In this document: positions 40,709 to 54,071 of the stretch, in pieces | Numbering within the stretch: the first letter of the stretch is position 1 | How the letters are laid out: every line of letters begins with the position of its first letter | NCBI RefSeq assembly: GCF_019578655.1 | Contig: NC_063265.1 | Location: 19,454,285 to 19,518,284, forward strand | DNA: 64,000 bases | From: Ricinus communis | Lineage: Eukaryota; Streptophyta; Magnoliopsida; Malpighiales; Euphorbiaceae | Reading direction: 5' to 3' | Program-made: the position numbers and the translations under genes | Notes under the pieces: model-generated | Seen by the model: the letters and a program-made list of their open reading frames with translations, nothing else | The model's database searches: none | What the model was told of the DNA's origin: nothing

Positions 40709-42617
40709 ATAAGGGTTCAAGAGTTCCTTTGTATTTGAGATTCTATTTTTATTGGTTGATTAATTCAGTTTTTATTATTGTTTTAATCTAAAGTCGTTTT
40801 GATGGATTGAGATTCTTAATGCTGAGCTAGTGTATGTTTATAACAAACTCAATCGTTTTGTTGAAATTTTATTTATTTAATTATTTTATTTTAACACTGG
40901 ATTTTAATAAAATTCTTTTGTATCTGAGCTACCTATTACTTCATTGGTTTGATGACTTTCCAAATTATTTAAATGTTAAATTTTTTTTGTTTATTGCTTT
41001 CTTTTTAATTATCAAGAATTATAGATGCATGCAAGTGATAATTATCTTTAGACTTGATAAATATGGGACTCTTGAATCTTGATCAATCTAGAGAAGAAGA
41101 TGAGGATCTCAATCTGATTATATTTATGGTTTTTTTTTTGTTTTTTTGTTTTATTAATTACTGCAATAAATAAGTTGTTGGGATCTCACTTAATAATTTA
41201 ACTTCCTTTAATATGATATTAGAGCTTAATATTTAATCATTTTTATATATTATTAATTAAATGTTTCAACTATAAAGTAAAATGAATCTGTGTTCTCCAA
41301 TTTTTTCAAGTTTCAAACATTCACATGTATAAAAATATTATATAAGACTATTTTGGGTTTCACTTAATAACTTTAATTTTTTTTACACAATAAACTAAAA
41401 ACCTTTTTAATATAAACCCTATTAGATTTTGTTAAGCTGATATTCAGAGCAGTAATTATTCAAATAATATGATTGCCATTGGCTTTATCGAAAAGTTTAG
41501 GATCATAATAACTAGAAAAATGATACTTTGAGAAAAAGAAATGGAAACCCTCAACGGATATGATTATTTCATGCATCCATTAACTATATAGACATAATAA
41601 ACATAAATATATGGCTATCTAAATCTTCAATTCACTTCTTTACAAATGGGCAGAGAGACTTTAAAAGTTTTATACTGTTAGATTAATTAATTATATATAT
41701 GTATTTTTTTATATTAAGTATGTCGATGTAAAATGCATGTAAAATCTTATATATTAATGCAATGTCGAAAAAAGAAATCAAAGAAAATTGCAAAATTACT
41801 GTTAATTAAATTAAATAATAAAAACAATAATTGAAGAAAAAAAAAGGAGATGCCAATTACGTTTTCATCATTTAAGAGTTGATAAGAGATTGCAAATTCT
41901 GTCTTGCGACCACTTAATTGCACTTTAGAAACATTTTCTCTCTAATCACTTCTGTTACAAGTAACAAATTGACTCTATAGAATTTCTTTTTTTTTTTTAA
42001 TAGATTGATTTTTATTTTTCATAAATTATTTTAAAATACATTTTTAAAAAATGTTAATTCTTTTCAAAAGCAATTATTCAACACTTAAAAAAGAATATTA
42101 TTTTTAAATGGTTTTTTCTCAATTTCAATTCCAAACAGGGCTAAAAACCTTCTTAATTACTGTGATGAATCATGAAACTGAACATATATAGTGTATTCTG
42201 CTATTATTTTATTTTATTTTATTACTATAAAATGCCAAATTCTTATCGCTTAATGGTTGTTATTGATAAAAAAAATAATTTACTTGATTAAAAAAGTGCC
42301 ACATCACATTTTTAAAAAGCCTTCTAATTTAATTGTTTTTTATTTAATTGAAATTTTAATTTTTGGATTTCAATTTGGCATTTAATTACTTGATCACTCC
42401 AGAAAAACTGAAAGCAGAATCAAGTCTTTTCCACTGATTTCAAATTCGGCCGTTGTTGGTTCTATCAAGTACAAGATAATTGCATGCATGTCTTGAGATG
42501 TATGGATTAATGATCTCAGTAATTTTCTTTTTGATTAACATCCATGATGTAAAAAGGCAAAATTCATTGTTTTATGCTTAAATAAAAAGAAGGAAAAATC
42601 ATTCCAAATCATTCCAA

Positions 42618-42766
42618 CTACCACGAGCTTCCACCATTTTTTTAAATATATCATCACCTTATAATTTTATCTTTTTGGTCCATCATCTTTGCATTATATA
42701 TCAAATCTATCCAAATTGTTTTAGAAATGTGTTTTTTATGACGTGGCATGTATATATATCTTTTTA
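42618..42766 (-). repeat. Three-armed repeat, arm A (inverted)
   Basis: The segment holding TTATAATTTTATCTTTTTGG and CAAATCTATCCAAATTGTTT is the reverse complement of arms B and C. Its outer edge (CTACCACGAGCTTCCACC) pairs with the end of arm B, and its inner edge with the start of arm C. Confidence 0.6.
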
Positions 42767-43046
42767 TTTCCAGGACAACAATGCCAAAGACTAGTAAGAA
42801 TGCAACTTTAGTGATTCAAGATGGACAACATGTTTTGCCAAAACCTTCCCAAAAGTTTAAGAAGTTGCAATAATATTGCATAGTGCATATGTATACTACA
42901 AACGACATTGAAGCATGTTTAGATTCATTGGGCATACATATATAATGCAGACAATATTGACTCGAATAACTTCTTGTAGTATTTTTGTTTGACATTAATG
43001 TTATTTTTATCTGAATTTATTTAATATCATCATAGGCATACGGCTG

Positions 43047-43150
43047 AAACAACGTAAATAGATTTGATTTAGAATGCAAAGATGATGGATCAAAAAGATA
43101 AAATTATAAAGTGAGGATATATTTGAAAAAATGGTGGAAGGTCATGGTAG
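43047..43150 (+). repeat. Three-armed repeat, arm B
   Basis: Contains AAAAAGATAAAATTATAAAG and ends GGTGGAAGGTCATGGTAG. It is a direct copy of part of arm C and inverted relative to arm A. Confidence 0.6.
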
Positions 43151-43205
43151 CTGAGATAGTTTTGCCTTTCTTCTTTTTGGGGTTGATGATGGTGCGTTCT
43201 ATGTT

Positions 43206-43366
43206 GGCAAGAAAAATATACATCTATATGCCATATAATCATAGACACACGTTTAAAACAATTTGGATAGATTTGATATAGAACGTAAAAATGATGAACC
43301 AAAAAGATAAAATTATAAAGTGAGGATATATTTGAAAAAAAATGGAGAAAAATCATAGTAATTAGG
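43206..43366 (+). repeat. Three-armed repeat, arm C
   Basis: Contains the same AAAAAGATAAAATTATAAAG core as arm B and extends further inward (CAATTTGGATAGATTTGATA), where it matches arm A. The set may be a MITE with one arm duplicated, or one element inserted into or beside another. Confidence 0.6.
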
Positions 43367-45941
43367 AGAGTTTTTCTTTGTAAATAGAATAACAAGATAA
43401 CATCTTTTGCCTTCCTAATTATTTAAAAATTTCTAACCAATTAAATCAAAGCTAGTCTTGGAAATTTCAATAATCTGAGAGGGTGAGTATCTTATTGTTA
43501 GAAAAAACATTTTCAATCTAATAACTAGCTCTTTTGAATTGATTGCATTGCTTTATTTTAGTCTAAATATTTTAATAATTTTCTTGAAATTAGTCATTTA
43601 ATTGATTTGTGACCATGCATCACGGCATTGATTAATTAGGTGTAAATTGAGAAATAATCACCACCTTAATGGTTCTTTCTAGCCTTAGTGAGAGCACTAT
43701 AATCCAACCTCATGTTAATAAGGATAATTAATTAATTTATTGTTGCATAATTAATCAGTCTACCAAAGAATTGTTTCTTTATTATTTTGCATTCAGTTAT
43801 TAAAATTGGGTCTTTATTTTCTTTAAATTCTAAAATCAATTTTATATAAAATGTTTAGGATTTATTTTAATTATTTGTATTGGCATATAAAAAAAAGAAT
43901 ATTAGATATATTTCCCTAACTCCTTATGAGATTGATTTCGAGTGACCTAATTGCTGTCAGCGATGCAATTCGTCTGTTTGCAAGTAATTAAAATTAATAC
44001 ATCATTAATGTTTAATTACCTATTATATTTATATTAGCTAAATGATCCTAGATTTATTTTAATCCAACCATAACAACGTAGTTTTTAGTTAAAATTAACT
44101 TATTTGGTTATGCTAGCGGAGATTTAGTTTTTTATTCCAAGAATAATTCATTTACTATAACAAAATGTACATCTCAATAATAATAATAATAATCCTCCAA
44201 CAAAGAATAATGCAATTACACAAATCAATAAAATGCTAACAAAAACCTAACTATAAAAATCCGTACGAAATTAAACCAACAATTAAAATACCTAAAAGAA
44301 CTTCAATTATACAAATCAATAAACTGCCAACAAAAGCATCAATTACCATTTATCTAATTAATAAGTTACAACATATTAAATCTTTATAAATATTATATCA
44401 ATTTTTTGAAAGAAAAATAGCAAAAGAGGGGTCACTAATGGAGATTAATAATTATAAAATTACACATTGTTTGTTGGGTAGTTATCCATTATAAACTAAC
44501 AATATTCTTACATGAAGTGATGTTTTATTTTGCTCGACCCATGTTTAACTAAGTAAAACGTGTAATATTAAAAAAAAAAAGAAAAAAGATTAAAAATTTA
44601 ACAGACTTTTAGTACAGATGAAGTAATTTACTCCTTAAATACCATACCAGATATATTTTTCCTCAAATATGGCATCAATTCTTAAGATTGTATAAATCTA
44701 TCAATTTGGTTTCACCATGGCTAGGTCATTGCTAAGCACATCATTCTTCTCCGTTTGTAGAACCCATGGACATGCAGCAAGAAGTGAATGTATGGTTTTT
44801 CCAGAGGCGGTGATTGGATGGTAATTTAAAATTTTATTAGTGCAATAATATAATATTATTTTAAAATATTTATTAATTAATTTTAATATTATATAAATTA
44901 ATACTAACAATGTAATCGATATTACTATCTTTTAGGATTAAAAATTTATTATATAATTAAAAAAATTAAATTTATTATTGAATATTAAATTAAAAATATA
45001 ATTTAAGATGTTATTTTTTAAAAATAGAATTATTATCTAATTAGAAAACTAATTTATTAGTTAATATAATATTAAAATATAATTAATATACTATTTTTTA
45101 CAATAGAATTAGTATTATTATCTAATTAAAAAACTATTTATTAGTTAATATAATATTAACATATAATTAGTAAGCTAATTTTTAGTATTAGAGTCAACAT
45201 TTAATGAGGAATATAGTTTATTAATCAATAAAATTAATAGAAAAAAACTATAAAATTACGTATAAACTTAAATTTTATGTGTCAAAAATAAATACACATG
45301 TCAAAATAAAATTTTTATGTGTCAAAAGTTAAGCACACATGTAAAAACAATTATAGGCTTCAAAACTTTATATATATATATACATACAATACATATGTCA
45401 TGCCAACTTTCCGTCAATTAGTCTAGCAGACATGGACGGTAGGGAGTTTAATTGATACTCCAATTAAAGTTGGAAGGATTTAGTTATACAAATAAAAAAT
45501 TATGAAGAAATGTGATACATAGGCCAAACTTGAGTAACTCTCGATATAATTTATCTGGTGTAACTCAGTCCACATCAAAGTCATATTTCTAGTGTTTTAA
45601 AATTATGTATCCAAATTTCAGTCGAAGCAAAAAGAAAAATAACTTTAAATATATGATAATTCATTATTCATAAAATCAATGATATCAATAATATTGATAT
45701 CAAGATTTATTCCTAAATAACAAGATATGCGGCTGCCCCATTATTTCCTCTTTGAAGTTGGCGCACTCGTAGGTCAAGCAACACACATTAAACACTTTCT
45801 CTTGACTTTAAATCTTGGTATAAGAAAGATTGTTCACACTCAAAAAAAGTAGAAAGTGAGTAATAAGTCAATGTTGAACGCCACAAGAACAAGTTTTTGA
45901 TAAATTCGAAATTCTTTCAAATAACCAAGCAAGAATAATTG

Positions 45942-48176
45942 TGTAATACTCGGAATTTTTTTAATAATAATAATAGTAGTAATAATTAATAACGAGTTTT
46001 TATTTAAATTAATATTATTTTTATTTTAATTAATTTAATTGGGATGATTTAAAATAGAATTTCAATGCTAGATAAAAATAAGAGAGTTATTTTTCTATAT
46101 CTAATTAGTTTGATTTTCAAGAAATTAATTAAAGTAAATTCATTGGGCAATAAATTATGTTTTTGGTCATTTAATTTTCTCTCCATATGAGTATATGAAT
46201 TAAATTTTATATTTGAAAGTTATGAAAGAGTTGGTAAATAATATTTTTATAAAAAATTTTATTGGGGAATAGCAAATTTTAATTAGCTAATGGTGTTGAT
46301 TTTAATTGGAAAATAATTAGTAAATTGATTAATTAAGTTAATTAAGTATTAGAATTAAATTGACCATTAATTTTGAAATAAGGATTAAAAATATAATTGT
46401 TTTAATTGGGGGTTTTAAATAAAAATTTGTATGGTTGGTATTTTTATAATTAAATATGTCGGTAAGGGCATTTTGGTAATTTTACTTTTATTTAAACTAA
46501 TTTAACCCTCCAACTTTTCTTTAGCTTTTCAATTAAGCCGCTAACTATTTAATTTGAGCCAAATTAAAATATTGAAAATAATTAATTAAGAAAATGAGAA
46601 GAAAGAGATCTAAAGGGGAAGAAGGAAGGAGGGAAGAAGCGGGAAGGGACCAGATTTACTGCGGATGCCTACTGGCCCGGGCGGTAGCAGCGGGTCCATG
46701 CGTCATCCAAACTGAAGCGCCACACGGACAGGCGGTGGAACGAAACCTTCCTTGCCGCCATTCATTCACGTGTGTTCTGCAACCGGTGCTGCGCAATGCA
46801 ATTCTAGCCTCGAGCCTCAAAATGATATGCAATTGGGCTTCCTTTTAGACCGACCATTAGACATCGCGAGAATTGAATTGCAAAATCTGACGAGATGAAA
46901 AGAATAGGGGTAGTTTGAACTTTTCACTTTTTCGGCCGATGTCGTTGAGCTTCTGACGATCGGAGGGCATATCCGGACTCTCCTCAGCTCAAGCTTTCCA
47001 ATGGTACTAGTTTCGCGGCGATCAGACTCCATTTGAAAATCGACGGTCGAGATCGTTCGTAAATATTTTCGGATTATCGAGGGTCAGATCATAACATCGG
47101 AAGCTGGAATCATCATCAACACATTGTCTCGAGTGCATCAGCGCTCGATAACCGTTTACTTCGCTTCACCAAAGGCACTGAAGGGGGCTAGGGAGGAGGT
47201 CGCAAAGTCAAAGAGTTAAAGTTATATATCTGTTTACATGTGTCATGCTAAGATTTTACGTAATAGTTCTGATTAAATGATTTAATATCTTAATTATTTA
47301 TTTAATCACTATTCATATATGTATCATTTTTTGCATCAATGCTATTGTGAATGCATGTTGATTCGGGATGAAACGGCAGTAGAACATCCTACCTAATGGG
47401 TTCAGGTGACGTGCGTGCTCGTGATGAATGATGTGTAGTAGAAATGTAAAAATTTTAAAAGGTAAATTTAGGACTTGTCCTGGTCGAGTTTAACTCTCTA
47501 GGCTAAGTAGAGTGAGTTTGCCGGAGTAAAGTTCCCTGGTCGAGCATTGCTCTCTGGGCGCCGACTTTATTGGAAATTTAGGTGACCAGTTCTGTTGGAA
47601 TGAGAGAGCCGAAAGACTAAGACTGTTTAGTAATGAGAATTAGGGTTCTACTAAGGTATTTTGTCTCGTAATACGTGAAATTTATTTTATTGAAGTATGA
47701 CATGACACATATTTTTGCATAACTTAATATTTTATTTTAATTAAAAAAATGTGTTATTGAAGTGTTTGTGTTCGTTTTGGGTTATATGATTTTAACTCAG
47801 TCTCGAGACTGACAGTCTCAATTTAATTTTTTTTTTTTTTGTGTTGTTAGCTTTTCTGTAGTTCTTTCCTCTAGCAGCCCGAGTCCTTCATCTTCAGATT
47901 AATGACTTTTAAACTTCTAGAATCTTCGTAGTAGAAATTTTAGATTTTTATTTTGTAATTTTATGTAAATTTAGATCTTGTCTATTTATGCTGGCAGATC
48001 AAATTTTAAATATAATATCTGATGGTTAAAGGTTAATTGTGGAAAAGTGCCAATAGATAGAGTCCGGATTGCATTTGGTTTGAGTTAGTGAATGGTCAAG
48101 CTTAGTATGAAACTTGATAGTCTTAAGTCTACCTATGCTCTAGTGCCGGTCACGGAGTCACAGATCAATCATGACA
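45942..48176. mobile_element. Probable solo LTR of a second gypsy-type family
   Basis: It begins TGTAATACTCGGAATTTT and ends in a GTGCCGGTCACG...ATCATGACA stretch, a start and finish typical of long plant Ty3/gypsy LTRs. It is flanked by AATTG (45937-45941) and AATTT (48177-48181), a 5-bp duplication with one mismatch. The 46590-47650 part is much richer in GC than the surroundings and has no long coding frame, as expected for an LTR. No internal region or second LTR lies within the window, so a solo LTR left by recombination is likely. The family is inferred from the ends only. Confidence 0.6.
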
Positions 48177-48181
48177 AATTT

Positions 48182-50089
48182 TCTCATGCATGCTGGTAGT
48201 TGGAAGACAAAAATAGCCGAAACTTAGGATATGATAGTTCATCTATTTTAATTGATTACTTAATCCTAAAAGAAATAAGACCCTCTCATCCCCAATAAGT
48301 TAGTGAGAGAAAGAAATGATTAATTAGCAGTGCAAGTTATATATATATATATAAAATGTGGGTTCAATTATAAGTAAATTAAGGTCCTGAATATCATGAT
48401 GATATGGTGACAAAACTTGGAAACTTAAGTTATCAAGCCATTCCCCATTCCCCACTCCACAAATATGTTACGACACAACTTAATTTGTGATGCTGCCATC
48501 AACTTCAATTTAATTGACACACCTTCTAAACCTACGCAAATTATAAGATAACACATATATGTCTCTATATCTTGAATTAACACATACTTAAACATATATA
48601 TTTATCTTATTAAACAGGAAAAATGAATATCATTGTATGAATTCAAAACTTAGTTGTTTTTCTTTTCTTTTTTTTTTAAGGAAAATTCATTTTCATAAGA
48701 ATTTATACAAATTCTAAAACATGTTTACTTGCTATTATATGTAGAAAACTTTTTATTTTTTATTTGGATAATATTTTAAGAGTAAAAGGTAGACTTAAAA
48801 TAAATAAAGCAAAATTTTTTTTTATTTAAAAATAAGTGACTTTTTAGATAAAGAAAAACATAAAAGAAATATACTAAAGCTTGTTTTCAAAATTTTCTGA
48901 AATTTAATTATTTCTATTTAATTTAAAAAAATAATCTAAGTAAACATAAAATTATATTATTTATATTTATTTGAATATTCCTCTAAAAAAACTCCTACAA
49001 TTTTCTATAAGTAAACACATCAATTTTTTTTAAAAATATTTTTTATGAAAATGAAAAATTAAACCCTTTTAAAGTATAAGTAATAAAAGATTTTGAAAAT
49101 TAGATACCTCTATTTATCCATTAAATAATATTAAATTCTTTTAAACGGAAAAGAAAAGCAATCAAGGTTAGTAAATGGAAAGAAATGCTCATTATGTAAA
49201 GCAAAATCGATCGAATATCATAATAAAAAGTGAAACTATATATATTAAATAAATTAATATTGCATGCCACATTAGTTTTCAACTTTAAGCTGCCAAAAAA
49301 AGGCATTGAAAGATCAATACAACATGTACACGAAAAGAAGACATTGAATTTTGTAGCTTAATTGGCTGATCTTCATAAACCCTAACCCATAACCTTACAT
49401 GGCAAAATGATTAACAATATGCATTGAACCAAAGACATTTAATGTGATGTCATAGGCAAAGAAGATGAGTGATTTTAATTGCATGATGCTTTTCAAATTA
49501 TAAAAATATTTGGATGACTACCAATCTTATTACGTGTCCTTTTTTAGCAGTTTTGGTATGTACAATATTCATCTCAATATTATAAAATGAAGCTTTATGT
49601 TAAAAATAAAATAAAATAAAACAAAATCAGTTTGATTAATTGTTTTTCCTTCTTTAGTTTTGGCCTTGTTTGTTGCTGTCTTTTAAGCCCCTTGTGCAGA
49701 GTTTTCAGTTCGCAAGGTGATGTATGTTACCATGCACATGCCTATGCAATTTGTAAATGGAATTGAGAAATTCTTAGACCAACAATGTTTGTTGTATGAC
49801 ATTTTTAAACTTTCTATAATTATACTCAAATGTGTATAGGGTATTTTATGATGTGTTGCATCCGTATTAATAGATTATCATACATCATTTATTAACTATG
49901 GTTAAAATTCGATCGGTATAATATTGTATATCATAAAATATATTATGTGTTATAGCTATAGTAAGAAGTTCGTAATTTTATGTAGCGAATATAGTTGATT
50001 TAAGAATTAATTAGTAGCCAAAAAAAAATTAATTTCAGGTTAATAATAATAACGCCAAGTCAAAATACAAAATTATATAAGTTGATACT

Positions 50090-50144
<55 letters not shown>

Positions 50145-50359
50145 AAAGTCGCCATCAAATGTGTAAAGAATTTAAACTATTAATGATATGTATAAGGTAT
50201 GGACTAAATGCATATTTATAGTGAAGAAGGCAAGAGAGATCATTTCGTCTCAACCTCTTGTTTCTCATATGCACCATACCTTCAAAGAGTCATGTATGTA
50301 GAAAAAAGGGACACCTATGCACAACCATTAATTTTCTGTTATCTCCCTCGCAATTTGTC
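48182..50359. other. Intergenic spacer upstream of the polygalacturonase gene
   Basis: No gene is seen. AT-rich sequence with a TA microsatellite at 50093-50141. The last few hundred bases should be the polygalacturonase promoter. Confidence 0.55.
50093..50141. repeat. (TA)n microsatellite
   Basis: An uninterrupted TA run of about 49 bases lies ~220 bases upstream of the polygalacturonase TATA box. It could differ in length between individuals and change promoter spacing. Confidence 0.9.
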
Positions 50360-50367
50360 TATAAATA
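50360..50367 (+). promoter_or_regulatory. TATA box of the polygalacturonase gene
   Basis: TATAAATA lies 147 bases upstream of the start codon. The transcript would start near 50392, with a leader of ~115 bases. Confidence 0.7.
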
Positions 50368-50506
50368 TACAAGCACTAGCCTTGCATTTGCTTCAATTCA
50401 ATACCCCCTATACTTAGCAAATAAATCATCTCAATCAAAGTCTCTTTTCTTTTAATTTTTGTTTTGTTTCCTCTATCTTGCCTTACAATATAAGAAACAT
50501 ATAATA

Positions 50507-53500
50507 ATGGCTTTACAGAAACCCCCATTTAATAACCTCTATTCCTTATTCTTCCTCGTTAATATTCTCTCTTTCATTATTGTTATGACCATTCCATCTT
50601 ACAATTGTCTGCAACATCATGACACCCTTAATGATTACCTCCAAGAAGCATCTGGCTATGGTTCTCCTCACCATCATCATCATCATCAACAAGAAGCTTA
50701 TCCTTCCTATTTTAGCTCAATTGATGATGGACAGTCCAATAATGAGGACTTGATCTTGATGAGAGCTAATGTTCTCGATTTGAATATATTTGACAAAGTA
50801 GGCACCACATCAACTTCAGCTAAAACATTCAGTGTTGATGCCTTTGGAGCTAAGGCTGATGGATCTGACGATACAAAGGTATATGTATATAATTTTATAG
50901 AATTAAACTTTTCATTACTTTTTTTTTTTTACTTGGGCATCCATTAGGATTTTTCAGCTATAAAGATTGTTCATTCATAAGAGATTGAACGAGCGGTGAA
51001 TTATACGACAGAGAATAATCATCTTTTTATACTGTTCGCAAAGATAAAAATTTACCTAATGAGTAGGAAAAAACTTGAACTCAAGATTTTTCCTCCCAAT
51101 ATCATATGCTCTTGCTGCTTGAGCTAAATCTCAAATATATTTTCTAGTACTATTAAGCTATAATAAACTTTTCATGCCATAATTCAAAAGTTTATTAGGG
51201 TTCCATCCTTGTGAAATTTAATCTTGAATTCACCTTATAAAGGTGTTTCAGTGCACAAGACTGATCAACCTATTGGTCTTTTTTGCTCTTGCAGCATTAT
51301 TTTCTAAACACGTGCTAGCTTTTCAAATATTTTATTATTATTTATTAATCAAAATTATCTATTTCATATAAAGAAATCTGAATCTTTATGTGGGTACTTT
51401 CAGGCATTTCAAGAGGCCTGGAAAGCAGCTTGTTCGTCTGCAGGCTCTGTGCTCGTCGTGCCTGATAACAACTATCTGATAAAGCCAATTAGGTTCTCAG
51501 GTCCTTGTAAATCCAACCTTACGTTGCAGGTAACTCAAAGACATGCTTACATAATTTTATTTTGCAAGAAATATACATGCATACGTATGTAATATTTGAA
51601 GAAAAATTAATGTGAAGAAAACAACAACTTAAATGACAACTCTTTGTTCAAAGCTTCAAGCAACATAAGAATATATTAGGCATATGTATGTGACTGACAA
51701 TTCTGATTTCTGAGAGAACTATTTCCAGATATATGGAACCATTGAAGCATCCGATGATCGATCAGACTATGAGGAAGATGATAGGCACTGGATTGTGTTT
51801 GAACGTGTTCAGAATTTCTTAGTCGAAGGTGGTGGAACCATTGATGGAAATGGCAAGATTTGGTGGCAAAACTCATGCAAACTCAATAAAGATCTTGTAA
51901 TCCTCTTCTTCTTCAATTTCTTTTTTAATTTCTTCTTTAATTCCTTGTAATGGAAGAGCTAACTCTTCTTGTTTCTTCGTGTGATCTGCAGCCTTGCAAG
52001 GACGCACCAACGGTATATTCTGTAACTGTTTTGTTTTGTCCTTTGCATATATACTTTTTCCAACTTAGCAATGTACTTGAGTAAAAAGTATCTCATATAG
52101 TAAAAAAGAGTAGATAATAATATATGTTTGGTACTAAATAATATTTCATATTCACTTAAAAGGAAAAAAAAAAATCATTCTTGAACCTACCGATATAGTT
52201 TCTCTAATCAACTGATAGATGTGTGTTAAGTAAAAAATAATTATAATTTGTGTTATTTATCTATCGACTCTGTGTAATATCTATATGACATAATATAATA
52301 AGTTCGAAGTTAAATATTTTGATATTAGTTATTTAAAAATTGATTTAGATTTTAGAAGTGGTCTGAGAACTTTTTTTTTAAAATAATTATTATGTGTCTT
52401 GATAAAATATTTTGTATTAGATGATTTTTTTTTGTTTGAACTCGAAATATGATAAATCAATTTGTGACTAAGTAATAATTAAAGAAAGAATATTTGTGAA
52501 AAATGAGAAATTTTTTCTTTTCTTTTTTAGAAATGAGAAAGAAATAAAATGATGACCTTTAATAGAAATGAGAAGGAGAAAGAGGCAAGCCCAACATTTA
52601 TACATTGCCCTTTCAATTTTTTTGTATGACTTGAGACAAGTCTGGAAATCATTCTGAAAACTGGAAACGCTATATATATACTTTGGCAGGCTCTGACCTT
52701 CTATAAATGCAAGAATTTGGTAGTAGAAAACCTGAAAATCCAAAATGCACAGCAGATGCATGTTTCTTTCCAAGGTAGCAAGAATGTTAAAATCTCCAAT
52801 CTTATAGTTACTTCACCTGAAGAGAGCCCCAATACTGATGGAATCCATGTCACAAGTACCCAAAACATCCAAATTACAGACTGTGTCATAGGAACAGGTA
52901 AAAATATACTACTCTCTTCTTCTCTTTTCTTTTTTTCTATCAACCTATTTTACCTTCACTATTTGTGTTTAAAATGTATTACAGGTGATGATTGTATCTC
53001 CATTGTAAGTGGATCCCAAAATGTGCAAGCCATGAACATTACCTGTGGACCAGGTCATGGAATAAGGTCTCAAATTAAATTAACTTTTACATTCTGCTCT
53101 AAAATCATAGATTTTTCTTTATTAACACTAGCTCCTATATCTTTCTATAGATACTAATTCATAAACTATTGATTTTTTTTTTAATTTGTTATGTGATGAA
53201 CTCGCACAGTATTGGAAGCTTAGGGTCTGGAAACTCAAAAGCTCATGTTTCAGGAGTGACCATTAATGGTGCTAAACTTTCTGGCACTACAAATGGAGTT
53301 AGGATCAAAACATGGCAGGTGATAATAATAATAAATTCTATCAAACAAACCCACTAATTAATTTGTGATCACTACAGACCAACTTTACAATGATAATATC
53401 AAACCAATATGGTTTTCCTGATTTATGCAGGGAGGGTCTGGAAATGCAAGCAACATCAAGTTTCAAAACATTAAAATGGACAATGTCAGCAACCCCATTA

Positions 53501-53901
53501 TAATAGATCAGAACTACTGTGATCAAGATAAACCATGCAAAGAACAGGTAACTTATAAAAGATTGAATTCTACCTTATACAAATGTAACATAAAAAGAAA
53601 TGATTGCCCTCAATCAAAAAATAACACTTGCTAGTTGATGTATTAATGGAATGACTCCTCCATGAATTTATTATTGCAGAAATCAGCAGTTCAAGTGAAA
53701 GATGTGGTGTATAAGAACATAAAGGGGACCAGTGCTTCTCATGTGGCAATCAAGTTTGATTGCAGCAACTCACATCCATGTGAAGGCATATTGTTGCAAG
53801 ATGTTAGCCTTGAAAGACAAAGAGGGGATGAAACAGCAATAGCCCTATGCAACAATGTTGATGTTGCTCAAGTGGGAGTTGTTTCTCCTCACTGTCCTTA
53901 G
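50507..53901 (+). CDS. ADPG1: Polygalacturonase (GH28), ADPG abscission/dehiscence type
   Basis: Hydrolyses the alpha-1,4 links of homogalacturonan in the wall. Relatives ADPG1/ADPG2 separate cells in pods, anthers and abscission zones. Exons are 50507-50878, 51404-51529, 51729-51896, 51992-52012 (only 21 nt), 52690-52897, 52985-53066, 53210-53318, 53431-53547 and 53680-53901. All phases close, giving 474 aa. A hydrophobic N-terminus (LFFLVNILSFIIVMTI) serves as signal peptide. A ~60-residue pro-like stretch with six consecutive His follows. The GH28 domain starts near FSVDAFGAKADGSDDT. All four catalytic/substrate motifs are intact: SPNTDGIH (277-279), GTGDDCIS (300-301), CGPGHGISIGSLG (322-324) and VRIKTW (357-359). 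ADPG1 against ADPG2 cannot be settled from the sequence. Location beside the SIP2/RFS2 and CPK genes supports this subgroup. Confidence 0.92.
50945..51140 (-). repeat. SINE-like tRNA-derived fragment, copy 3, in polygalacturonase intron 1
   Basis: On the minus strand, TTTAGCTCAAGCAGCAAGAG resembles a tRNA A box and GAGTTCAAG a worn B box ~45 bases later. The remaining body resembles that of copy 1 (12711-12880), for example ATGATTAT beside a TTTATC/TTTTTATC block. Confidence 0.45.
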
Positions 53902-54065
53902 GAGTACTCTATACTTATATATATAGATTGCAGCCATAGCATAGCCATAGATTTATTACGATAAGCTAGATTTCAAGTTTCGATATATATATATATATAT
54001 TTATTTATTTGTACCAAAATTACTTACAGATATGATGTTGTAGTTATTCATTATTTGATTAAAGC

Positions 54066-54071
54066 AATAAA
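54066..54071 (+). terminator. Poly(A) signal of the polygalacturonase gene
   Basis: AATAAA lies ~165 bases after the stop codon, within the range usual for plant 3' ends. Confidence 0.6.

Larger units (their letters stand above)
40709..45941. other. AT-rich intergenic spacer
   Basis: No supportable gene. It contains the three-armed repeat at 42618-43366. A short less AT-rich patch near 44701-44830 has an open frame on the minus strand but no known motif. The rest is AT-rich and featureless. Confidence 0.5.

Noticed and set aside
44701..44910. Minus-strand open frame with a plausible-looking start (VKPN, LLAACPW)
   Set aside because: Only ~40 residues look non-repetitive, there are no splice partners and no known motif. 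Chance is more likely than an exon.
46594..46848. Arg-rich open frame in the GC-rich island
   Set aside because: It lies inside the probable solo LTR and has no homology that I recognise.
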